This document shows positions 1 to 7,776 of a stretch of DNA of 64,000 bases, piece after piece. Position 1 is the stretch's first letter, and the number at the start of each line of letters is the position of its first letter. The notes beneath the pieces were generated by a model. It ran no database searches. It saw nothing but the letters and a program-made list of their open reading frames with translations, and was not told where the DNA came from. Position numbers and translations under genes: made by a program. The DNA is from Balneola sp. (GTDB lineage: Bacteria > Bacteroidota > Rhodothermia > Balneolales > Balneolaceae): positions 620,001-684,000 of the forward strand of contig JANQSE010000006.1 in the NCBI GenBank assembly GCA_028284195.1. Direction: 5' to 3'.

Positions 1-2024
1 TGTGCCATATATACCGCTCTGGGATCTTTTAATATCAATTGCTCTAAAGTATGCTTTCCATCTCCTGTAACAACGATACCTTCCTTTTTTGTGATAGAGA
101 AAATTTGACCTTTAACCTGATTGGGATATCGGTAATAAAAAATTCCATACTCTTCACCTGGTACAAATTCTTGAAGAATATGGTGTTCATTAATATTTGT
201 TAGTCCATTTATTAATTGGTTTTGCGAACGAATAATTTGAACTCCTTTCCCCCTTTCCCCTTTATCAGGTTTTAAGACTATCGGGAATTCAAGGCTAAAG
301 CGTTCCATAAATCTCTCCGCTTCTGAAGCAAGTTCTTTGTAACTTTTTTTAGAATCGATGAGATAAAACCGAGGTAAAAATTCCCGGGATTTAAACTGCT
401 CAAGTATATTGTATTTCGATTCCCCAATGAAGCCTCCTTCTTCTATAGCCGGATTTGCTGCCGTAACTACTGTGATTTTTTTGAAACGAACCCACAAATA
501 CAAAGAATAGAATACAACCGGTATATAAAGAATTTTTGGGGGCCAAAACTCCCATTTCATAAAACGCTGAAATTTACCGTAGAGTAAACGCCTCCCTTTA
601 AAAGTAAAAAGCGGAATCACTACTTTAAGAACCATAAAGGCCAAAAAAACTACAACGATTAACACCAACAACGCATATTCCTGATAGATTGAGAAATAGT
701 AGATTAACTCCTTCCCCAAAAACATAGCCGCACTTACCAGCATTGGAGTCCACAGTAAAGAAGCTATTCCAAAATATGCGATAAACATGGTAAAGCTGGC
801 TCCTATTACCCCCGCACTGAAATAGGTAGGAAATCGAGTACCAGGTATAAAACGACTGATTAATATGATTACCGGGCCTTTCACTTTAAACCATTCATTA
901 GACCTTTCAATATCTTTTTCGTTCATAAACCATTTAATAGGTGCTTTATGTGCTGCATTTTCTCCCAACCATCGGCCTGCCAGATAAATCAGAATGTCTC
1001 CAATAAAAATACCTAAAAAACTAGCTGTTACAGCAGGCAGAAATCCCAACAAGCCCCGGGCAGCCATCAAACCGGCCCCAATACAAGCAAGGTCTTCGGA
1101 AATAAACGTACTAAAAATAATAAGGAGCATAAGGCCGATAAGCAGCCAGCCTTCTGCCTCAATTATCCTTGAGTTAGAAAACGGTAATAAGGATTTGATT
1201 TTAGCTAACACTGTAGTTTTTTGAGCTTGAGAAGGCGTTAGTAAAAACTCAATATTCGATGCTAAATAAGCTTCATTGTTATCAAATTTTTGGTAATTGC
1301 TGTATGCGATCAATCTGTGTATCTCAATAGCAGCATTTAATTGGTTTTTAGTGCTGTTTGAAAAGTTATTGATCAAAGTGGATATTTCTAACTTTCTTAA
1401 TTCGTTTCTAAGAAGTCTTTTGTCAGTGTCCAAGTGTGCCCGGAAAATCTTATACCCAAAGCCAGAGTTTGCAACTGCTCCAAAATCCGGAGTAAAGTTC
1501 TCTAAAACCCATGCTGTTATTGAAGCCGCTCCATAAACACCTTTGTTCAATTGGTATCCACCTAAAAGCTCATATTCTATAATACCGCCCGGATCGTTTA
1601 GTATTAATGATCTGGTGCTCAATTTTTTCTGGTTTATTAACCACGTTGCTATTACACTACCAAAACCTTCGGCAACAATATGAACAGAATCTATCCCTGC
1701 TACCTCTAATTCTTTGAGTATAGCCTCGGCCTGCGCCCTTGCCGAATATATGTTACTATCAGGTTTAAAGTGCTTAAAATTGACTGTATACACCTTAAAA
1801 TGATCAAAAAGAGCACCCAATAATTCTTTTTGATTTACTTCGGAGTTAAGATCTCCCAAAAAAAGAATTACCTGACCTGACGTTAAGCTATCGGAATGCC
1901 TACTTAATAGTGGTTTTTCTTTGTCAATTTGTAGCTCAAATACAAAAGAAATGAAAAGCAAAATCAAGTAGAGCAGAAAAACTAACCTCCACCCTTTCAT
2001 CATAGACTTGAGGAGGTTTTTCAT
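1..2024 (-). CDS. Degenerate alpha/beta hydrolase - DedA (VTT) - ATP-grasp fusion protein, partial
   Basis: The reading frame is open from an ATG at 2024 to the window edge, so 674 residues are visible and the C-terminus is missing. Residues 1-30 hold one hydrophobic segment. Residues about 40-260 have alpha/beta-hydrolase character, but the nucleophile elbow reads AEGFG, with Gly at about 120 where Ser is expected, so hydrolysis is unlikely. Residues about 285-440 are a clear DedA/SNARE-associated (VTT) membrane domain with SEDLA, GD..Y..GRW.G and RFIPGTRFP. After two more helices, residues about 530-674 look like ATP-grasp (LKPDKGERGKGV, LQEFVPGEEYG, VTGDGKHTLEQL). Known DedA proteins act as membrane lipid carriers or flippases; ATP-grasp enzymes ligate a carboxylate to an amine or thiol. 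It starts 6 bases after the DinB gene, as the last visible gene of the operon. In-frame ATGs at 2003 and 2000 are alternative starts. The joint function is unknown. Confidence 0.8.
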   Translation of the reverse strand, partial: MKNLLKSMMKGWRLVFLLYLILLFISFVFELQIDKEKPLLSRHSDSLTSGQVILFLGDLNSEVNQKELLGALFDHFKVYTVNFKHFKPDSNIYSARAQAEAILKELEVAGIDSVHIVAEGFGSVIATWLINQKKLSTRSLILNDPGGIIEYELLGGYQLNKGVYGAASITAWVLENFTPDFGAVANSGFGYKIFRAHLDTDKRLLRNELRKLEISTLINNFSNSTKNQLNAAIEIHRLIAYSNYQKFDNNEAYLASNIEFLLTPSQAQKTTVLAKIKSLLPFSNSRIIEAEGWLLIGLMLLIIFSTFISEDLACIGAGLMAARGLLGFLPAVTASFLGIFIGDILIYLAGRWLGENAAHKAPIKWFMNEKDIERSNEWFKVKGPVIILISRFIPGTRFPTYFSAGVIGASFTMFIAYFGIASLLWTPMLVSAAMFLGKELIYYFSIYQEYALLVLIVVVFLAFMVLKVVIPLFTFKGRRLLYGKFQRFMKWEFWPPKILYIPVVFYSLYLWVRFKKITVVTAANPAIEEGGFIGESKYNILEQFKSREFLPRFYLIDSKKSYKELASEAERFMERFSLEFPIVLKPDKGERGKGVQIIRSQNQLINGLTNINEHHILQEFVPGEEYGIFYYRYPNQVKGQIFSITKKEGIVVTGDGKHTLEQLILKDPRAVYMA

Positions 2025-2030
2025 GAACTA

Positions 2031-2588
2031 CTACGAAGTATGAGAAGATTCAGCTTTGGCTAGCTCGTATTTGAGAGTAGATGGCGCAACCCCAAAGTCA
2101 TCCGGAATCTGCACGTCCATAGTTCTGAGAATCAATCCTATAAGAGCGTAGTGATGCACAGTATGGCTGATTAAGAACTGAAGCTCTCTTCGGATAGTAG
2201 AAGAGCTCCAAGGCAGGTTTTCTTCCCCTATGCCTTCATTACTCATTACATCAATCTGTTTATCAATAAGGCCGGGTTTATTTAAAAATATTTCTATTGA
2301 ATCAATAATGGTTCGTAATGTTGTTATTGAAAACTCTCTGTCTGTTTCCAATTTTAAATCCCTGTCGCGTTCATCATAATTTACTTTACTTGTATAGCCA
2401 TTAACCAAGCTTATGTAGTGTTCTATTATGTGCCTGAAATGCCTGCCAATACCACTTTTAAAATACTTGCCATTATTAAAAGCGTACTGCTCATCAGTTA
2501 TAGATGACAAAAGATCAACTCCCTGGTTAAGGAAAAAAATATTAGACTTAACTACTGCTGTATTGTTTTGCATGTTCTGATTGTTCAA
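2031..2588 (-). CDS. DinB-fold family protein
   Basis: A 185-residue soluble protein predicted to be a four-helix DinB/YfiT-like bundle. Three His positions typical of the metal site can be picked out: one in GRHFRHIIEHY near residue 50 and the SHTVHH pair near residue 142. DinB-fold proteins include metal-dependent thiol transferases and many members of unknown activity. The start region overlaps the end of the upstream acyltransferase by 41 bases (26 if the second Met at 2573 is used), which points to translational coupling in the lipid operon. A role in lipid metabolism is only inferred from the neighbours. Confidence 0.75.
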   Translation of the reverse strand: MNNQNMQNNTAVVKSNIFFLNQGVDLLSSITDEQYAFNNGKYFKSGIGRHFRHIIEHYISLVNGYTSKVNYDERDRDLKLETDREFSITTLRTIIDSIEIFLNKPGLIDKQIDVMSNEGIGEENLPWSSSTIRRELQFLISHTVHHYALIGLILRTMDVQIPDDFGVAPSTLKYELAKAESSHTS

Positions 2589-3339
2589 TTATCGGTACAA
2601 ACCCTTCGCTTACTTTCCTATATAAATGTTCAGCAAGCAACTTACGATCATTATTGAGAATAGGTTCATCCCCAAAGGTAATTGTACCGTAAATTTTCTT
2701 AAGCTTCAACAAGTCTGTGAAATGTGAGAGAAAAGTTACATCTCCCCACCAACATACAGAATCTGAAGCATTTATTTCTCCTTCCGGAGTTTCGTACCTG
2801 ATTGTTGAGTAGTGAACCGGAATGTTATTTTCAGCCGGATAGACCAATAAAGATGCTTTAAACGGTAACACCTTAAACCCTCCACTGGTTGTACTTTCCG
2901 GAAAAAGAAGTATCCCTTGTTCTTCGGTTATATTATCAGATATAAGTTTATTTACTCGCTTAACATCACTGCGTTTGTTCCTGTTTACAAATAGCATACC
3001 AACTGTGCGTGTCATAAATCCAAATAATGGCCAGCTTAGTACATCATTTTTAGCTACAAAAACACATCTCAGTTTCGAAATAAGCATCATAATATCTACA
3101 TAGCTAAGATGATTAGAAACAAAAAAGAAAGGCGGTTTAGGGGGAGTACCATGTACCGTAATTTCTAACCTAATCACTTTACACATTAGTGCCCCCCATA
3201 AACTTAAAAAATAAGTCGACCATGCCCTCCCCTTTAAACCAATTAGTGAAAATACATAACCGGGAAGCACTAATAAGTAGCAAAATACTGTTACCAGCAT
3301 AATCAGCAACAGCTTTATCATAACAATTAAAAACCTCAT
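2548..3339 (-). CDS. 1-acyl-glycerol-3-phosphate acyltransferase family (PlsC/OlsA-like)
   Basis: A membrane acyltransferase of the PlsC family that transfers an acyl chain to a lyso-lipid. The N-terminus is hydrophobic (two predicted helices in the first 40 residues). The catalytic NH(X4)D motif is present as NHLSYVD (residues 76-82), and FPEST about 65 residues later matches the substrate-binding motif. I chose the ATG at 3339 (263 aa): the longer frame from 3405 would overlap the preceding gene by 50 bases and add a non-conserved leader. It lies directly after an OlsB-like N-acyltransferase, the arrangement known for ornithine-lipid (olsBA) and Bacteroidota glycine-lipid (glsBA) synthesis, where this enzyme adds the second, ester-linked chain. 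The head-group amino acid cannot be read from sequence. Confidence 0.85.
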   Translation of the reverse strand: MRFLIVMIKLLLIMLVTVFCYLLVLPGYVFSLIGLKGRAWSTYFLSLWGALMCKVIRLEITVHGTPPKPPFFFVSNHLSYVDIMMLISKLRCVFVAKNDVLSWPLFGFMTRTVGMLFVNRNKRSDVKRVNKLISDNITEEQGILLFPESTTSGGFKVLPFKASLLVYPAENNIPVHYSTIRYETPEGEINASDSVCWWGDVTFLSHFTDLLKLKKIYGTITFGDEPILNNDRKLLAEHLYRKVSEGFVPIIEQSEHAKQYSSS

Positions 3340-3355
3340 GAAGAAAGGTAAAAAA

Positions 3356-4144
3356 CTATTTAAAAAATAATGCTCTTGTTTGTTCAGAAATAGCTTCCAG
3401 ATCAAGCAGAATTAAGAAATCAATAGTTTTAAATTGAGTATCTAAGGCAGGCGGACTGCATACTTTACATCCCACATCAAGGTATAGCCGAAATAATTGT
3501 GGAAGCTTAATTACACCGTTAAATTTTGAATGATTATCAGTGAAGCAATCGAAATCGGGTTTAACGGCTACTAAATAATCCGGATGCATAAAACCGTTTT
3601 CCCTTAGGTGTTTATAAAATGCTTGCCCTTCTGATTTATCCTGACTTGTTATCGAGCAACAACCAAATAAATATCTCTTATTTGTAGCAAGCATATATTT
3701 AGCCAATCCCCTCCATAGGAGATATAAAACACGTCCATTTCTGTGGTCCCTGTCTATGCAAGCTCTTCCAAGTTCAAATGCGTCGTTAAGTATAAATTCC
3801 GGGAACTCTGAAATGTCAAACTCATTCATAGTATAAAAACCTTCCCCGGAAGCGGCACTTTCACTATCCTGCAAGCGATACGTACCTACTATTTTTGAAG
3901 ACTTGGTTTCTATTACAATAAGGTGATCGCAGTATTTATCATATATGTCTTCGTCCATTTCTGATTTGTATGACTCCTGCAACCCTTCTCCCAATTCTAT
4001 ATTGAATACATAAAATCGTAACCGAAGTGCTTCTTCTATTTCCTGCCTGTTACTGGCTAAACGAACCGTGTATTTACCACTTTCAATGATTAATTCATTT
4101 TTTTTTTGGTCAGAGTATTTTTTTGCTCGTAAATCCATAGTCAT
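3356..4144 (-). CDS. GNAT-family N-acyltransferase, OlsB/GlsB-like (hemolysin-type acetyltransferase)
   Basis: A 262-residue protein of the OlsB/hemolysin-A-like acyl-ACP-dependent N-acyltransferase family, which makes lyso-aminolipids by attaching a 3-hydroxy fatty acid to an amino-acid amine. Family features seen: ALRLRFYVFNIELGEG near residue 40, DKYCDHLIVIE and IVGTYRL in the middle, then FELGRACIDRDHRNGRVLYLLWRGL (split as FELGRACID and NGRVLYLLWRGL) and FGCCSI. It is the first gene of the minus-strand operon, followed 16 bases later by the PlsC-like gene. A second ATG two codons in (4138) is an equally good start. A simple protein acetyltransferase is less likely given the PlsC partner. 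Confidence 0.82.
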   Translation of the reverse strand: MTMDLRAKKYSDQKKNELIIESGKYTVRLASNRQEIEEALRLRFYVFNIELGEGLQESYKSEMDEDIYDKYCDHLIVIETKSSKIVGTYRLQDSESAASGEGFYTMNEFDISEFPEFILNDAFELGRACIDRDHRNGRVLYLLWRGLAKYMLATNKRYLFGCCSITSQDKSEGQAFYKHLRENGFMHPDYLVAVKPDFDCFTDNHSKFNGVIKLPQLFRLYLDVGCKVCSPPALDTQFKTIDFLILLDLEAISEQTRALFFK

Positions 4145-4155
4145 TAAATATGATT

Positions 4156-4163
4156 CAAAAGTA
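4156..4163 (-). promoter_or_regulatory. Possible -7 element of the aminolipid operon promoter
   Basis: On the minus strand this reads TACTTTTG, a match to the TAnnTTTG consensus of Bacteroidota primary sigma-factor promoters, placed 12 bases before the first ATG. I see no convincing TTG box at the expected distance upstream, and use of this consensus in the present lineage is assumed, so confidence is low. Confidence 0.25.
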
Positions 4164-4246
4164 TAAAGCCTGTATCATCGTAGTTTCACATTAATGTTAA
4201 CAAATTATAGCTGATTCCAATTGAATGGTTTGATAACTTACAAACA

Positions 4247-5035
4247 ATGCTTTATTACAAGGAATATATAAAATCTGAAGTAGCAGAATGGGTTGTTTTT
4301 GTGCACGGAGCCGGTGGAAGCTCAAGTATTTGGTTTAGCCAAATTAAAGCATTTAAAGAAGAATTTAATGTGCTTCTTATCGATTTACGCGGCCATGGCC
4401 GATCAAAAGACCTTCTCCAAAAGTATTATGAAGAAAATTATTCTTTTGAAAACATAAGCAAAGATATTCTGGAGGTTATCGACCATTTAAGTATTGAAAA
4501 AGCCCATTTTGTTGGGGTTTCTTTGGGAACCATAATAATACGCTCTTTGAGTGAAATTGCACCTGAGCGCGTACATTCTTCCATTCTTTGTGGGGCTATT
4601 ACCCATATGAATATCCGATCCAGAATATTGGTTTTTATTGGGCATTTATTTAAACGGGTAGTGCCATATATGTGGCTCTACAGGTTTTTTGCATGGATAA
4701 TAATGCCTCGAAAACATCATGAAAAATCAAGAAGCCTTTTTATTGGTGAAGCAAAAAAATTAGCCCAAAAAGAGTTCATTAAGTGGTTTAAACTCACTAA
4801 TGAGGTAAATCCGTTACTGCGTTACTTCAAAGAAAAAGAAGTGGCAATTCCAATGCTTTATGTTATGGGAGAAGAGGATTATATGTTTTTACCTCCGGTA
4901 AAAAACATTGTAGAAAACCATGAAATGTCTTTTCTAAAGGTAATTAAAAATTGCGGGCATGTTTGCAACGTAGAAAAACCTGATCAATTCAATGAAGTAT
5001 CAATCAATTTTCTGAAAAAATACTCAATGAGCTAA
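4247..5035 (+). CDS. Alpha/beta hydrolase
   Basis: A 262-residue soluble alpha/beta-fold hydrolase. The oxyanion HGAGG motif is at 20-24, the nucleophile elbow GVSLG places Ser at 92, and the acid and base are probably Asp211 (GEEDYMF) and His238 (NCGHVCNVEKP). The cap region (about 125-190) is basic and aromatic. Substrate cannot be deduced. It is divergent from the lipid operon across a 102-base gap and converges with the secretin gene, whose end lies one base away. Unlike the hydrolase-like domain of the fusion protein at 1-2024, its triad is intact. Confidence 0.85.
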   Translation: MLYYKEYIKSEVAEWVVFVHGAGGSSSIWFSQIKAFKEEFNVLLIDLRGHGRSKDLLQKYYEENYSFENISKDILEVIDHLSIEKAHFVGVSLGTIIIRSLSEIAPERVHSSILCGAITHMNIRSRILVFIGHLFKRVVPYMWLYRFFAWIIMPRKHHEKSRSLFIGEAKKLAQKEFIKWFKLTNEVNPLLRYFKEKEVAIPMLYVMGEEDYMFLPPVKNIVENHEMSFLKVIKNCGHVCNVEKPDQFNEVSINFLKKYSMS

Positions 5036-5036
5036 A

Positions 5037-6908
5037 CTAATTGTCTTTTTTAAACTCAACATCTGACTGTATTGTAAACAGCCAGGTTTCATCGTTTATT
5101 TCTTTTCTCATCCTTTTTGCAGTTTCAACTGCTTCGTCATAGTCAGAAAAACTGTAGTATGCTACATAGTTAAAACGTGTACTAGGATGAAATAAAATTC
5201 TCGATTCATATCCCTGAGAGTCTAACAGTTTTGCAAAGTTAGTTGCGTTGTTTGGCACAATAAATGATCCGCCTATTACAAAGTACTTCAGGTTCGAATC
5301 ATCTGCCGGAGTTTCAACTTCTCCTTGTTCTCGCTTAGCAAGATATTCATTCAGGTCGAAAGCCTTAGGAACCACTACCATCAATTCCGGGTTTTTGATA
5401 GGCATGCTCAATTTTTCAAGCTCTTGTTTTTGTTCGTTAGTAAGCTCCTTTTTTTCCTCTGTTGAATCGGCTTTTTGAACCGGTGTTTCTTTTTCGATCA
5501 CATCTGGTTCTTTGTTTACTATGGCTGTATCTGGCTTCTCTTCCATTTTAGTTTCCTCCGTTTTAGGAGTAGGAAGCCCTCGTTCTTCTTCCGAAATCAC
5601 ATAGTCCATTTCATTTTTAAAACGATCGCGAGCTGCTGCCAAAACTTCACCTTTAGACTGTAATTTTTCATCCATTCTCTCTGCTAAAGTTTTTTCCAAC
5701 TCAGCCTGAATGATTATAACTAACTCGTTCTCAACTTTGTCATTTGAGCTGTAACCAAATAAATATTTAAGCCCCAAAAACCAACCAGGAAGATCTTTAA
5801 GAAATGGTATTCCACGACGAACTTTAATTTCAGAAGTCCTGTAAAGCCCTGCGATTGCAGTCGCTTCACCATTTAATACTAATGTTTGGGTATCTACCTG
5901 TTGTTTATTGATAATAGTACTTACGGCATCCGGTAGTGCAGAAGAACGTTCCGCACTTATATCCAGATGAATAAAGGTAGTGTCATTGTAATCAATTACA
6001 GTAGGTGTAACGGTAAGAATAGTACCTGTGCTAAAAAATGCATCGGTTACATTACCAGCAAAATCTCTTTGCTTTACAGAAAAATCCTGACCATCCTGAA
6101 TCTTTCCCTCAACTCCATCTACTACTTTTACTGAAGGAGTAGCTATAACACTTCCTAAGTTGTTTGATTCAAATGTGCTAAAAAGAGCCTGTACACTAAT
6201 ACCAGGGCCTATTTCACCTAAGTTAACCAAAGCATTAAATACATTTTGAGAAACCTGATTCGCATTAGAAGCATTTATAGATACAAACTGATCAACAAAA
6301 GCTGTTTGTGGAATAGATTCGTTTGCACCGGCACCAACAAAATCTTGAATATTGGCAGGAACATTACTTGTTAATGTGGACCAATCAATACCTATTTCTT
6401 CTAACGCCCTTCGGTTGCCTTCAAAAAAGGTAGCATTAATTCGTACTTCCCTGGTTTCTGTGGTATGAGTGGTAGCTATTGAAGCAGGATCGACAGCACC
6501 TGCATTGGAGACTTGTGCCTCTCCACTACCGGGAGAATCTGAAATTGGAGTAACAATTATCTCATAATAATCTGGATATTCTTTAAGTGTCAACTCCCGT
6601 ATTCTAAGTATATAATTCAGAGCGTCTTTCCAGTGCATTGGAGGTAAACTAACACCAATTTCCCCTGTGTAACCAGAAAGATCTACCACGAACTTATTCT
6701 CATACTCTTGCATGAATTGATTTATTACCTCAACTGTTTCAGTAAAATCAGTGCTGCGATCAAAGGTTACAATCTCATCCGGGTTTGTGTATTCCCTGAA
6801 TGGATTCTTGGTTTGTGCCATACTATTTGAAGTAACCAAAACGCATAGCAAAGCAAGTAGCATAGCACTTGTTGAATATGTTGTGATATTTTTTGCAAAT
6901 GATTTCAT
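5037..6908 (-). CDS. Secretin (PilQ/GspD-like) with C-terminal SPOR-like domain
   Basis: Predicted outer-membrane secretin, 623 aa, forming the exit pore of the pilus/secretion machine. A Sec signal peptide ends near SMAQ (30-32). Residues about 55-120 resemble an STN/N0 domain; residues about 235-405 are the secretin homology domain, with ATPSV, VTPTV and the late signature GIPFLKDLPGWFLGLKYLF at 366-384. A long Glu/Lys/Pro-rich linker (405-535) leads to a SPOR-like alpha/beta repeat (540-615: FVIGGSFI...YVAYYSFSDYDEAVETAKRM). SPOR domains of other proteins bind denuded peptidoglycan glycan strands, so this one could anchor the pore to the wall. The fusion is unusual. Its ATG overlaps the stop of the PilO-like gene (ATGA), so it is the last gene of the operon. 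Confidence 0.85.
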   Translation of the reverse strand: MKSFAKNITTYSTSAMLLALLCVLVTSNSMAQTKNPFREYTNPDEIVTFDRSTDFTETVEVINQFMQEYENKFVVDLSGYTGEIGVSLPPMHWKDALNYILRIRELTLKEYPDYYEIIVTPISDSPGSGEAQVSNAGAVDPASIATTHTTETREVRINATFFEGNRRALEEIGIDWSTLTSNVPANIQDFVGAGANESIPQTAFVDQFVSINASNANQVSQNVFNALVNLGEIGPGISVQALFSTFESNNLGSVIATPSVKVVDGVEGKIQDGQDFSVKQRDFAGNVTDAFFSTGTILTVTPTVIDYNDTTFIHLDISAERSSALPDAVSTIINKQQVDTQTLVLNGEATAIAGLYRTSEIKVRRGIPFLKDLPGWFLGLKYLFGYSSNDKVENELVIIIQAELEKTLAERMDEKLQSKGEVLAAARDRFKNEMDYVISEEERGLPTPKTEETKMEEKPDTAIVNKEPDVIEKETPVQKADSTEEKKELTNEQKQELEKLSMPIKNPELMVVVPKAFDLNEYLAKREQGEVETPADDSNLKYFVIGGSFIVPNNATNFAKLLDSQGYESRILFHPSTRFNYVAYYSFSDYDEAVETAKRMRKEINDETWLFTIQSDVEFKKDN

Positions 6909-7774
6909 CGTTCCACCTTTAAAGTGAATAGTTCTTTTATGCCGCCTTTATTAAGATCAAAAATAACTTCTCTGTTGTTTGTGTCAATTGAATCAAGATA
7001 ACCTAAATATACTTTATCTCCCGGTCTCAAAATTTTTGTATCACCATTTTGATCAACCAAAAAAACTCTGGCGCTTGTAAACCCAAGTAATCTTGAACTT
7101 TCTACATTAACAAGGTTATCGATATTTTCAGGAACCTCATTAAGGATTAATGGTTTAAAAGGGTTGAAAACTGAAACATCAGGATTTACTCTGAATCGTT
7201 CTGATTCAGATGCGTTTGTCGCAAGTTCTTCTTTTTGATAATAGCTTTTTAGTTCCAGTGAAAAACTAATGTATTCGTTAACATCAAAATCAGAAGTGCT
7301 GGGAACGGGGTTTAAATTCACTTGTTCTATTTTATTGAGCAGCTGGCTGTTTTCAATTTTGTTAATAAAGGTAATAAAATCTGAATAGGTACTTGTACCC
7401 TTTACAGTTGAATTAATGATTCCATACAGATCTTGAGCTACAGAATCTTCAAAAGTAAAGTCATAGAAAAGTTCCAAATTTCCCTCGTTAATTTCACTCA
7501 AATAGTCATAAACATCATCAGGATTGTTTGCCTTATACATAGTTTTATCGTAGCCAAGTATGATGTCTTTTGCTAAATTATATCGCTCTAACAACGGGGG
7601 ATACTGATTACTTATATTCGTTTTTTCTGTTAAATCCTGTTCCAAAGAACTTAACTCAGTAGTTAATTTTTCTATTTCTGCTTCTTGTACAAACTTTATA
7701 TATGCAAAAGCTGCGCCTGCAAAAATAAGTAATGTAACTAGTAGAATAATGGTATTTCTTATTGCGTACGACAC
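6905..7774 (-). CDS. PilO-like inner-membrane protein with PilP-like C-terminal domain
   Basis: A 289-residue bitopic membrane protein: short cytoplasmic start, one helix (about 7-28), a coiled coil (about 29-60), a ferredoxin-like PilO-type periplasmic part, then a beta-rich tail from about 195 that begins FNPFKPL and runs through SSRLLGF, RPGDKVYLGYLDSI and ELFTLKV. That tail matches the usual pattern of PilP, the lipoprotein linking PilN/PilO to the secretin, which here seems to be fused rather than separate. It sits three bases after the PilM/N fusion gene and overlaps the secretin gene by four bases. Assignment rests on topology, order and the PilP-like motifs. Confidence 0.7.
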   Translation of the reverse strand: MSYAIRNTIILLVTLLIFAGAAFAYIKFVQEAEIEKLTTELSSLEQDLTEKTNISNQYPPLLERYNLAKDIILGYDKTMYKANNPDDVYDYLSEINEGNLELFYDFTFEDSVAQDLYGIINSTVKGTSTYSDFITFINKIENSQLLNKIEQVNLNPVPSTSDFDVNEYISFSLELKSYYQKEELATNASESERFRVNPDVSVFNPFKPLILNEVPENIDNLVNVESSRLLGFTSARVFLVDQNGDTKILRPGDKVYLGYLDSIDTNNREVIFDLNKGGIKELFTLKVER

Positions 7775-7776
7775 TA

